From Cryptomeria japonica (Eukaryota; Streptophyta; Pinopsida; Cupressales; Cupressaceae): DNA of 60,000 bases. The stretch spans positions 199,110,841 to 199,170,840 of the forward strand of contig NC_081408.1 of the NCBI RefSeq assembly GCF_030272615.1, written 5' to 3'. Positions 44,180 through 55,148 of the stretch are shown here, one piece after another (positions within the stretch are counted from its first letter, which is position 1; every line of letters starts with the position of its first letter). The notes beneath the pieces were generated by a model that made no database searches, was not told the origin of the DNA, and was given only the letters and a program-made list of their open reading frames with translations. The position numbers and the translations under genes were made by a program.

Positions 44180-45999
44180 TGTTAGAGCATATTTAGCTAT
44201 TAGTTTCTTTTTTACAACTAGTTATGCTTTTTTGCTTAAGCTCACTTAGGAGTGTTTATTTAGTTGTACATCTAGTTTAGCTTTTATGCATCTAGTTTAG
44301 CTAGAGTTGAGCTTTATTTAGCTCCTCATGCTTGCACTTTAGCTCTGTGCTTTCTTTATAAGCACCTCATTGTACAATTGTAACTCATTTTGAATTCTTT
44401 GCTTTTGAGTAATATAGCATTCATTTGTGAAACTCATGTTTGTGGAAGGTGTTCTTTTTTGTCGTTTGATCTTGTAGGTACTTGTGTTGCAACATTCAAC
44501 ATGTATCAAAGCTCAATCTTTAATTCAATGTGGTATTATAGCTCTAATATCAGTATAACTCATTTTGTAATGTTTTCTTTTGAGTAATATAGCATTCATT
44601 TCTGCAGCTTCCATTTGCGGAAGGTGTTCTTGTTTGTCGTTTGATCTTGCAAGTGCTTATGTTGATCATACAACACAATTGTATGAGTTTTAAAAATTTT
44701 CTCCCATTGAGCATGCATCTGGCTCTATCTCGCATGAGTAGATAAAATATGATGAGAGGTTTGGTCACTTGAACCCATGTATGCTTCAATCATCTACAGT
44801 GGTTCCTAAGACTTGTGTTGATCCTCCTCCACCTCCTACTTCTTCAGAGATTAGTTCAATTCAGCAAGTTGATTGTTCCCTTCCATTTTTAGCGGAGTGG
44901 CATGAGTACTTGCTAGATATTGCAGGGTTATTTGATACATCACACACTCCAAACATTGGGGACATAATTGAGGATATTCCATTCCTCCTTGATGGTAGTT
45001 TGAGCATTTCTGTCATTCCATCTCCAATGCCTTCAAAGGTTGTTGAATATGTATCTTCACAACAACTTGGATTTGCTTCAATTAATTTGGCATCTTTTGA
45101 TTCAAACAGTTGATCAGTCTTCCATGGAACACATCATGAGACTTTTCCTTCCATCTCCTTCCATGGAGTTGTTTCAACCTTGGCCATTTGATTTTTTTCT
45201 TCCTAAGGGGAGGATTGTGGTATGTCACTCTTAGATCTTCATCAACATTCGTCCTTGAGCCTTCATCTTCGACATTGGAGCTTCTTCATTATGGGGAGGA
45301 TACATTGCCTCTTCTTTTCTCTCCTATGGGGAGAATCTTGATTGCACTTATGTGACTGATTCAGTACTTGGGGGGCCACTTGGAGTCCTTCATCTTAGTC
45401 ACATGTAGTACCTTTTTCATTTCATTGCATCTCTCACTTTTGAAGAGGGTTTTTTTTCCCATGTGGTTTTTCTCCTTTTCTCCATTTAGAGAGACCTCAT
45501 CGGTGTGAGTTGCATTGATTTGCATTGGTTTGTACATGGGTACCTAATTAGGCATTTTGTTGTCGGGACCCATTTTTGTATTCATGCATTTAGAGTTTTT
45601 CTTCTCACCCTAAGTTTCACTTAAGGGAGGGTGTTAGAGAATATTTAGTTATTAGTTGCTTTTTTACAACTAGTTATGTTTTATTACACAAGTAGGAGTG
45701 CATATTTTAGTTGTGTACCTAGTTTAGCTTTTATGCATCTAGTTTAGCTAGAATTAAGCTTTATTTAGCTCCTCATGTTGACACTTTAGTTCTCCTAAAT
45801 TTAGCTTTGTGCTTTCTTTATTAGCACCTCATTATACCATCGTAAGTCATTCTGTATTCTTTGCTTTTGAGTAATATAGCATTCATTTGTGTAGTTCTCA
45901 TTTGTGGAAGGTGTTCGTGTTTGTCATTTGATCTTGTAGATTCTTGTGTTACAAAACTCAACATGGTATCAAAGCTCAATCTTTAATTCAACATGGCAT
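44180..45999 (+). mobile_element. Non-autonomous Copia-type element (Copia-1), tandem LTR structure
   Basis: The 5' LTR at 44180-44501 and 3' LTR at 45632-45963 both start TGTTAGAG and end in ...CAACA. They share long blocks such as CTAGTTTAGCTTTTATGCATC. Each is followed by a tRNA-iMet-type PBS (TGTATCAAAGCTC at 44502; TGGTATCAAAGCTC at 45964). A PPT-like TTAAGGGAGGG precedes the 3' LTR. The 1.1 kb interior has no gag or pol. A third partial LTR end lies inside (about 44553-44672). Because a PBS and leader also follow the 3' LTR, this is a tandem or recombinant array rather than a simple insertion. The leader after the 3' LTR is cut at 45999 by a minus-strand element. Confidence 0.8.
44769..45113 (+). 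CDS. Unrecognised 114-aa ORF inside Copia-1
   Basis: It starts MNPCMLQSSTVVPKTCVDPP and has a Pro run, then PFLAEWHEYLLDIAGLFDTS and IIEDIPFLLDGSLSISVIPS. The composition is protein-like and not repeat-derived, but no gag, protease or RT motif is visible. It is the only sizeable ORF of the non-autonomous element and could be a captured or vestigial piece. It is uncertain whether it is ever translated. Confidence 0.25.
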   Translation: MNPCMLQSSTVVPKTCVDPPPPPTSSEISSIQQVDCSLPFLAEWHEYLLDIAGLFDTSHTPNIGDIIEDIPFLLDGSLSISVIPSPMPSKVVEYVSSQQLGFASINLASFDSNS

Positions 46000-48929
46000 T
46001 GTAAGGAAACTTGCAACCAACTTTATGACAATTTCAAATAACCCAATTTAGATCTCAACAAAATAATCACATAGAATCCACATGCAAAGAATAAACAACA
46101 TACCCATCAAATATGACACAAGATATATCCTGGGAAAACCCTCACGAGGGAAAAACCCAACCTCCAAAAGCATCCATCACCATGTATTATTCAACAATGC
46201 AACCATTACAAATACAACTGTGAAAGTGTATGAAACCTAGCCATCAACAAGCACTCCATGTGAACAAGCATGTAACCACACATCCCATGCCATGCTTCCA
46301 ACCTCTGCAAATGCTAATCTTGCTAACCAACCCAACTGGCTAACCCAAACAACTATTGCTTTTATAAACAAAAGCTCCCACAAAACCACCAAGTGGTATT
46401 ACATCAAAACCACGTGCTCCAAAACCATGTGCAAATATCATGGGCTACCTACCCCCTTGACCCACATCTAATATTGAGTACTTTATTAAATTAATTTCAC
46501 CAATATTAAATAAATATAATATAATATCCCAATGTTACAATACAACTCATCAAGCGGTCTCGAGAATATTCCCAACAAATCTCTACATGTTACATGTCCA
46601 TGTGCAACATTAAAAAAAAAAAAATTACTTTACATGTCCATAGAAAACTCACATAATAAATAAATATTACAATTACAAACATTATTATGCAAGGTGTACA
46701 ACACCTATTTTTCCAATATTCTCCCACTTATCCTATACATTGCATAAGGGGAAATAAGTAACCACAACATGAATAAGGGAACAATCCATCAAGCACATAT
46801 ACCATCATGAAGCCAAGTTCTCCATGTGCTCCATCAAGATACTTGCAACAAGAAACAAAGTGACCACCATCTCATACATGAATGCTCCCACCCTTCACGA
46901 TGCCATTGCCACTAGACATGAAAAGACCATCCAAAGAGAAAGCCACACAATCTCTCATAACAAATAATAGGTCCTATCTCAACTGATATCCAAACACAAA
47001 CACTCAATCCAAAGGTATCCAGTGTATTGGTAGCAGTCAATAACCAATAACCATAGCCGAAATAGCACCCATATCTAGTGTTGACACATCCAACTATCCA
47101 TACCTCCAAGGTATACATATCAAGTGAATCTCATATCATCAACATATACAACCTGTAACATGCAATCATTAGCTCCAAGTGCAATACTTGTCACATATGT
47201 ACACCTAGAAACTCCCATTGCATAGGTAATGCCAAATCTGAAATGAATCCACTAACAACATCACATAGAAAGTGTAACCATAACCATGTAGTATCAAAGA
47301 ATGTCCACAACAATATGAATAACCTATAAACCTATAACTTGCAAGTACAACTCTCACCACAAGTCTCCATAGCTCTTCCAAGTTCTCCACAACCAACAAA
47401 ACAAAGAGATAAAGAAGCCTCCATGTCATCTCCCACATGACAATTCATGAACACAAACTAGTGAATGCATAGCTCCAAACAATCTCAAACCAATGTAACG
47501 TGAAATCGAACATCCAGGAAGATAACCTAGACCAAAGAGAGAAACACTGCAAATCAAAACCTGTAGCATGTCCTTCTACATACACCTCTAAATTCCAACT
47601 GTGTCAAGTATGATCTCCTCCATAAAACCTCAAATGAAAAGCCATAACAACATCCAAAACCCATTCAATCCCTTGGACCAAACAAACATATATAACATGT
47701 AATCAACATAGATGTAAGCCTCTCATAACCAAGAAGATCAAACTAATAACATTCCAAATCCCAAGGGAATATGCCCAATAAACCATCTCCCAAACTCAAT
47801 AATCAATGAATGTCATCATAATAATAAACTCAAATGCAGAAGGAGATAACCAATGCCAAACATCTCTCAAATTGAATCCTCCAGAACTAACCATCCATCC
47901 ATAGCTAAAGATCCATGTCCATGACAGATAAGCCGCCGAGTAGACCAAGAGTGGGGAATGAGAATGCTCATCCAAGATATCCAAGTCATCATGACTCATC
48001 TAAAAACAATCTCCTCTCAAGTCTATACCAGGTGAATGCTCCTCACTCTTCCTGCTAAAACCATCAACCGTCTCAACACATGTCTCTAATCACAAGAGAA
48101 CATTAGCATCGCCTATGTCTCCAAGTATCCATGAGTACCTGTAACCAATCAATCCATGCCAAACTCTGAATGCAACACAACACTATCATGAAGTAATCAA
48201 GCAAATGATCATGTACCCAATATAAAGAGAAATACCAAGATTAATGTCAAAGCTCCAACCACATAATCAGGAACATAATCATGACAACATGATCTAACCA
48301 TCTCCTCCAAAGAGATAAAATGCTCCATATGAACATATCAAATAACCATATCATGCAAAAACTCTAAGCTAGCCATCAAGAGTATACCATGACATAATAT
48401 CAACCATCCTATCAAGCAAGGATAACATGTCAAAGGAAATCATAAACCACCTCTCAACTAAGAACTCCGTGAGGCCTACAAGATGTCCACATCCTCAAAT
48501 ATCATGAAGATCGCCATCTCCTATCAATATACTCACAAATGTGAAAGACCCTTATGTAGCAATAGGATCTAAGACATCCTCCAACATCTGCACACTAAGA
48601 AGATCATCCACCATCCAATGGTGAATAGACATCACTGCTAGAAGCTCTCACTAAACTGTGATACCAAGCTCTTCATAGCATAGTGATAACCATCTCCTAA
48701 ATGAAGATCATCCAGGTCTACACACATATAGCTAAAATGTCAATAACATCAAGCAAACCATGAACTCCAAGCCAAGAAGATGAAAAATTGCCAACAAACA
48801 ATTAGGGACTAATCCTAGACCACCACATAATCCTAGACCACCACATGTCCATGGGAAACTCACATAATACATAAATATTAAAATTACAAACATTATTTTG
48901 CAAGGTGTACAACACCTATTTTCCCAACA
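46000..48929 (-). mobile_element. Non-autonomous LTR element on the minus strand (Copia-3), decayed
   Basis: Minus-strand 3' LTR at about 46722-46000, starting ATATTGGAAAAATAGGTGTT (degenerate TGTTGG). It contains TTTATAAAAGC as a likely TATA box, an inverted CCCTCGTGAGGG, and ends CCTTACA. The 5' LTR start at 48929 (TGTTGGGAAAATAGGTGTTG) matches for about 85 bp. A PBS-like TGGTATCACAG (minus) lies at about 48666-48656, so the 5' LTR is only about 260 bp and probably deleted. The 1.9 kb interior is non-coding. The flanks GGCAT (left) and AATAT (right) differ, though both are transitions away from GGTAT. The insertion splits Copia-1 leader-like sequence (ATTAGAGCTTTGAAAC at 48934). Confidence 0.6.
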
Positions 48930-49224
48930 AATATTAGAGCTTTGAAACTTCAATATTTGTTAAGTTACTTTCCAATTTTCTCTAGATTGGTGTTAATATA
49001 ATCTTGTTTTATTTCTTTGTTTTCTAAGAAAGAATTTAAGAAAATCACATGCTAATTTTCAACTATTGGGTTATCTCATATTCCTATGTATTCTCTATAA
49101 AATACAGATGCATTATTTCTAGATAAAAGGTGTAGAGCACCTATAGTAGTATTAACATAAAACATTTTTAATAAAAGGATTGATTGATAAAAACTGTATA
49201 GAATAACAAAATAGAAAACTAAAG
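48930..49224. other. Short AT-rich junction sequence
   Basis: Sequence between the minus-strand Copia-3 and the last recognisable piece of the decayed Tat relative. The first bases (about 48934-48960) resemble a Copia leader. The rest is unrecognised. Confidence 0.35.
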
Positions 49225-49725
49225 CCAAATCATTGGATCAAAATACATGTGTAACCGTTTGCCATACTTTTCACATGTTATCTTGATGTGATCTTGTGTA
49301 TCATCTTTAGGTTCTTTATAAAGCATTTTGTATAAGTCCTCTTCTTCCATCTCACCCCACTTTTGAAATATAGTAGGCTCTTATTTTAATGTGATGATAG
49401 ATACCTTTTTAGAAGGATGTGGCCGTCCATATTCTTTTGGAGAATCCATTACTTGTCTTAGGTACATAGTTTAATTTAGAGACATACTCGCTCATGCCTT
49501 TTTCCTGATGTTTCCCTTTAATCTCACCTTGTTTTTATGTTGAAGGTTTTAATGATTCAAGATCAATATATGCAGATGATGGAGTTGCTTCTCTTTGATT
49601 GGTATTATTATTTCCAATTTTGATCACAAGTTATTGCAATATATGAACGGATTCAGATTGCCATTAACAGTCACTTCAACTCCATTATGTGGGAACTTGA
49701 TACACTGATGATATTTAGAAGGAAC
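49225..49725 (-). pseudogene. Gypsy-2 protease end and G-patch start (downstream piece)
   Basis: Minus-strand translation from 49725 reads VPSKYHQCIKFPHNGVEVTV, NPFIYCNN and further on YKEPKDDTQDHIKITCEKYG. These align with VPSTYHQCIKFPHNGVEITI, NPFAFCHN and the pre-G-patch region of the intact polyprotein. Several stops and shifts break it. It is separated from its upstream half by the Copia block. Confidence 0.75.
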
Positions 49726-52312
49726 TGTTAGAGTATTCGGGTATTTACTTGATTAATTAAACAATGTTTTGTTTAATTATTTAAGTTCCCTTTATATCTT
49801 TTACTCTTAAGCTAACTTTAGGTGCATAATAATTAATTCTTTTATAAATTATTATGTGCAAACCTAGGCTTTCCCTTTTAGGGTTTCTTGACCTATTAAA
49901 GGTTAAGTTCTTTCTTTTCTTTGTATGAAGAAGGATTATTATTGACAATACATTTTGGAGATTATTGAGCTCTCATCTTTTGGAGCATATTTTTCTTGTG
50001 TTTTTGTTCCTTCTGTGATTTGCTTCCTTGCTTCTCCTTGTAACAGGTTTTTCAGCTTGTAGAGATCATTTGGGCTCTTGTGGTGTTGTATTTTCTCAAC
50101 TCCTATATGGTATCAGAGCTTCAGATTTGCAGCTACCTATTCTTGTTTTGAGAATTTTTGCATTGGAAGCAGATCTAGGGTTTCAAAAAGTTTTTATGCA
50201 CCTAGGGATAAGAATTTTTTTTTCTTTTTCTGAGCACTTTGGGCCTAAACGGACCTCACCATCATGCTCAGAAGGCCCGAAAACCCTTATGGTCATATAA
50301 AACTTGACCTTTTTTTTTACTCCTGAGCCTCTGGGTGATTTTTGGACTTGTTCTTCAGATCTGTATATTCGGGGGTTTGTGCAGTTGTTTTTTTCCATTT
50401 CTGGGGGTAGCTGATTTTTGGGTACATTTTGGTGCCAAAAGAACCTCACAGTTGGATTCAGAAGGCTGATTCCATGAATTTTGATATATAATTTGCCTAT
50501 GTTCGGTGATAGGGGTATCCAGGGCATGATTTTTTTATTGGCACATTTTTCGAGGCACAAAAAACCGTACAACTATACCTGCAAATGTGTTAGAAAAAAA
50601 AAAAAATTATTTTTTTTAACGTTTTTTATGCCCTAAAAGAGGTTTTTTTTATTTTGGTCCTAACTTGGTCATACGAAGGCGTTTTTTGACAAATCTTATA
50701 TCGTCGGAAAGCTCTTTCCAAGCTCTATCCAGATCTAGAGGTTTGAACTTTTTATTTTTTTATTTTTTTATTATTTATTTATTTATTCATTTTTTTCTAT
50801 CAAAACCAGATGTTCTTTTTTGCACTCTGGGAGCCATATAATGAGCATCCCACCTCCGTTTTTTGAAAAGTTTATATTTTAGAAAGCGTGTGATGTGTAC
50901 TTTCTAGCCATCTGAGTTTTATTTCCAGATTCTACTCCATGCATATTTTATTCAATTTTTTTCTTTTCAGTATTCTGGTGGATATCTTGGTTGTTTCAGG
51001 TCTTGGGATCTCTTCTCTGGGTAAGATGTCTCTATTTTGGTTCCCGTTTCTATTTTCAATCTTCTTATCATTGTAGCTTGTATTTATGCAAACCCACTAA
51101 GATAAAGTGCCATCATGCATTGTTTACTTGGGATCATGCACATCTTGTGCCTTATTGTACATGCACTACTTATAAAGTGCCATGAGGGGGTCGATGTTTG
51201 CCTTTTGTTTGCCATCTTCCTTTGTCAAGTGAGTGTTCCTTCCACAACATTCACCTCATGCTATGTGTCAAGTGAGTGTTTCTTCCACGACACCATGTAC
51301 TTTTCTCAGCACCTTTGATGTTCCTGGTTCTTCGTCATGCAGTTCTTCTTGGCTGTTCTTTTCAGTGTTCCTGTCCCTCTCCCTCTTCTGCATTATGGGG
51401 AGGTTTGTCCCATTGGTTCTAATGCTTCCGTGGTTCGATTGATCATCTCTTCAGGCTTTGGTTTTTTAGCTACTCCCTAAGTTCATCTTAAGGGGAGTGT
51501 TAGAGTTATCTTGTATTAGCTAATAATTATTTATTTAATTATTAGTTTATTAAACTCTACGCTTAAGCTAAACTTAGGCATTTAATAATTATTAAATACA
51601 CATTATCCCTTTAGGGTTTATTTAGGGTTGCTATTATCCTTTTATAAGGATTGTATTGTACTTGTTCATTAAAATTTGATTCTCTCTCTGAATGATAATC
51701 TTCTTCTTCAGAGCATTTATGCTTTTTTGTTTTATGTGCCTCCATTCTTCTCTTGTGACAGGTATTTGCATGCAGGTGTTCTCAGGATCTCTGAAGTTGT
51801 ATTTCCTCAACTTCTTCATGATACCATATAGGAGTTGAGAAAATACAACACCACAGGAGCCCAAATGATCTCTGCAAGCTGAAAAACTAGTTATAAGGAG
51901 AAGCAAGGAAGCAAATCATAGAAGGAACAAAAACACAGAAGACAAATACCTACAATATTTTTCTTGTGTTTTTGTTCCTTCTATGATTTGCTTCCTTGCT
52001 TCTCCTTGTAAAAGGTTTTTCAGCTTGCAGAGATCATTTGGGCTTTTGTGGTTTTGTATTTTCTCAACTTCTTCATGGTATCAGAGCCTACATTTGCTGC
52101 TGCTTGTTTCTGATTTTTTAGAAGAGTTTTTGAGGAGGGTTTCAAGTTTTTTCAAAGTTTTTTATTGGATCTGGGGTAGCTGTTTTGTTTCTGATCATTT
52201 TGGGCTCAAACGAACCTCATTGTTGAGCTCAGAATGGCCCAAAACCCCCGTTTCCATATAAATTTTGTTAAAATTTTGACAAATTTGGGTTTTGAAATTT
52301 TTTCTTTGGTTT
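49726..52312 (+). mobile_element. Composite non-autonomous Copia block (Copia-2)
   Basis: In order: LTR 49726-50107 (TGTTAGAGTATTC ...); PBS TGGTATCAGAGC 50108-50119; non-coding interior; PPT TTAAGGGGAG before 51498; a second, diverged LTR 51498-51818; an inverted LTR end plus PBS (51819-51940); a 20-bp spacer; a direct LTR end (51961-52075); PBS 52076-52087; and leader to 52312. The initiator-Met-type PBS marks Copia. No gag or pol is present. The two full LTRs are only loosely similar, so they come from different subfamilies. The block is best read as recombined fragments. Confidence 0.8.
51820..52082. repeat. Long inverted repeat of Copia LTR ends (hairpin)
   Basis: The arm at 51820-51940 is the reverse complement of 51961-52082 with a limited number of mismatches (about 120 bp each), separated by 20 bp. 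Both arms are the 3' end of a Copia LTR plus the PBS. RNA across it would fold into a long, nearly perfect hairpin. Confidence 0.9.
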
Positions 52313-55148
52313 TGATGATATTTAGAAGGAACAACTCTCATTTCATGAATCCATGGATGTCCCAAGAGTATATTATGTGTGAGCTCTAAATCAAGGACTT
52401 GACAAACCACATCCTTTATAACTAGCTCAACTCTGAGAGGTAAGGTGATTATGCCCTTGGACGAGTGCTCTTCGTCATCATACACTTTTATGCTGATACC
52501 ATGTATATAATTCACAACCATTTTAGAATGTCTCAATTGGTTGATAGTATTCAATGTACAAATATTCAAACTTGCTCCTCCATCTATCAAGACTCATTTT
52601 AATCGGTTTTTATATGTAAAGGCTTCAATATGTAAAGATGCATTATGAGGCTGGGTTACGGATGCGTCATCGATTTCTGTGAATGTGAGGGTATGCAGAA
52701 TGAAAAAGGTATCCCACCATGGCTTGGAACTGGTCCACATTCAGATTAGTGGGTATAAAAGTCTCTCTCAAAGTCTTATCAATGATGGCTTTATGTGTAG
52801 GGGATATGCATAAAAGCTCAAGGATGGAAATGAGGGCGAGTATTTTCCCTAGTTGATCTACAAGGTCATACTCATTCTTTGTGGATGAAGAGGCCATGGT
52901 CTTGGAAGGAACGCTTTGCAAGGTGACTTTACCTCGATGGGTTGTGACATTACATTTGAAGGTTTCATCTTTAGAAGATGAGGAAGATGGTCCAATGCCT
53001 TTCAAAACAACTTTACTCCTTTGGGTAGGACTTTCAAGAGTTTTGTCGTTTATGATGATGGTAGAAACATGATTGTCGATTGAAATGTGATTAATAGTAG
53101 AATCATAATCATAGGGCGTCTTAGTATAATTGGCTTGTTTATCTGTAGTATTTGCTTTTCCCTTGTCATGTTTAGGAAGTGGCTCCTTAAATAACACATG
53201 TTCTTCATTGGAGGTGTGACCATCAACTTCTGTGTCGCCTTTGTCAATGTGATCCTGTATGATATTCTTCAATATGTGATAATTTCTAGTTAGATACCCT
53301 TTTTTCTCTTGTGATATTCACAATATTCATCATCATTCCACCAATTTGGTTTTACTTTTGGCTCATATGGTGGATTATCTGGTAGTGTTATGAGCTTGTT
53401 TGCCACTAACTCTTTGAATGTTGTTTCAATTGGTTCTCCCAATGGACTGTATTTTCTTCGAGGTTTTGATTGCCTTTGATTATTTACTTGATCATTCATA
53501 TTGGATGAGCTTGCACCAGGGAAAGTTATCTTAGGTTTGACAACATTTGCATTTACCACCCCTTCATTGACTATGTTCTTATTCTTGTTTCAAAAGCGGG
53601 GTTTATCTTTCCCATTTGATTCCTCTTTGTTCTCTTTGAATATCTTAATGACACCTTGTTCGCTATGGACTTTTTCTGTTGCCATTCCTTTTTCAATGAC
53701 CTCTTTGAAGGTAGACAAACAAGCTTTTCTTAGCTCATATCCAATATCCTTGTTTACATTTTGAGTGAACATTTCTACCATTTTTTTTCGTGTTATATCA
53801 CAAGAGCATCGACTAGCAAGACCTCTCCATTGCTGTAAGAATGGAGAGAAAGATTCCCCATTTTTCTGCCTAGTATTGCACAAGGTAGATAGTGACACAT
53901 CTGTTTCAATTTTGTATGAGAAGTGTTGTATAAAAGCCTTTTCTAGATCACTCCATGATTTAATTCTAGATGGAAGTTGGGAGAAGCATTCCATTGCTTG
54001 TTCACCTAAGCTTTGTGGGAACAATTTTATCAAGTATGTTTCTTCTCCTGCTACCTCAATGCAAGCTATGAAAAATTGTCTTATGTGTGCCTTAGGATCC
54101 CCTTTGCCTTTGTACTTATCAAACTTTGGTGTCACAAAATGAGGAGGGAATGGAGGCATTGGAATGCTTCTATCAAATGGATAAGGACATATATCTTTCA
54201 TTGGGTACTATTGCTTTGAAGTATTAATGTCTGCCATTTGTTCTTGTAAGTCGTTAATCTGTTGTTACAAGTCATTCTTGGGTGTTGTCTTTTCTCTTTG
54301 AGCTAGTCCCATGCCTCAGCCACTGGCTGGATGAGGAGGGATATAATGCATATATGTGTTCGTATGGAGGAGGAACGTAGTTATAGCTTGGATAAGGACC
54401 ACTCGGTATGGTGTTGTAATGAGGAGTACTAGGTCTAGGTCGATACATGTCATAACCATGAAGATGAGAGGTATCATAAGAGTGATCTTGAGTATTGCCC
54501 CCAAATCTGACATGGGGTCTCCTCGTGTCATGATTTTGAATATTCACTTGAGTGTAATTGTATGCATTAGTATGATCTTGGGTATCATCATAAGCATGTG
54601 CACAGTGGTAGTTCTTCTCCATGGGAAAGGACGACTGCGGGGTTGTTCATGAGAGGTTCTATCATAACTGACATGAGAATGAGTGTATGTGTTTGGAATT
54701 TTATGTTTTTGAAATAGGGAGGAAGGTAAATCAAGAACAAGATGCTCTCTCCTATTACCACCGTTATTGGGCCTCCTTTGTCGTGTATTAACCTGATTTA
54801 TTTGGTTTGTATCATTCTCCAAAATCTGTGACATATCAAAATCATGGGGTAATCTTGTTCCACTTGTGCCATAGCTTGTAGGAAATATTGTCTATCCCTC
54901 TTCATGATTTCTAGAACCAATTTATTAAAATGGGGATCCATGATAGTTTCCTCAACTTCTGCAGAATCCACAGATACATTGTCATTGTCATTATTGTTTT
55001 CATTGTTGTTGTCATTGTTTGGTATATTACTGTGATTGTCAAATGGATTGTAGAATTCCTCTCCATCAAGCTCAAAGGTACTCATGTTTAAAGACCTTAA
55101 AGCTTCTTTGGCTTTCCTTCTAGACCTTTGTGAATGGGTTTCAACCAT
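52195..55148 (-). pseudogene. Gypsy-2 gag and protease (upstream piece), broken; true homology ends near 52313
   Basis: The minus-strand start MVETHSQRSRRKAKEALRSL at 55148 leads through an Asn/Asp-rich linker to DPHFNKLVLEIMKRD. Then come the Gag core (54201-53592: MKDICPYPFDRSIPMPPFPP, FDKYKGKGDPKAHIRQF, LFPQSLG) and the basic linker KPRRKYSPLGEPIETTFKEL. A partial knuckle (CEYHKRKKG) follows, then QAMVGYL, PHNASLHIEAF and the protease LIDGGASLNICTL. All align in order with the intact polyprotein here. Breaks include TGA at 53590-53592 where the intact copy has TGG, TGA at 52594-52596 where it has CGA, and frameshifts near 54820, 54270, 53290 and 52690. The last codons before 52313 are Gypsy-2; the open frame beyond that runs into Copia leader. 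Confidence 0.85.

Larger units (their letters stand above)
49706..52332. repeat. 20-bp direct duplication flanking the composite Copia block
   Basis: TGATGATATTTAGAAGGAAC occurs at 49706-49725, directly before the Copia LTR start, and again at 52313-52332, where Gypsy-2 protease resumes. Both copies are Gypsy-2 protease sequence (minus strand, end of the VPSKYHQ codons). Copia integrase normally makes a 5-bp duplication, so 20 bp points to a different joining event. Confidence 0.9.

Noticed and set aside
50183-50572. 129-codon minus-strand ORF
   Set aside because: Antisense to the Copia-2 leader, with homopolymer Lys runs; no family.
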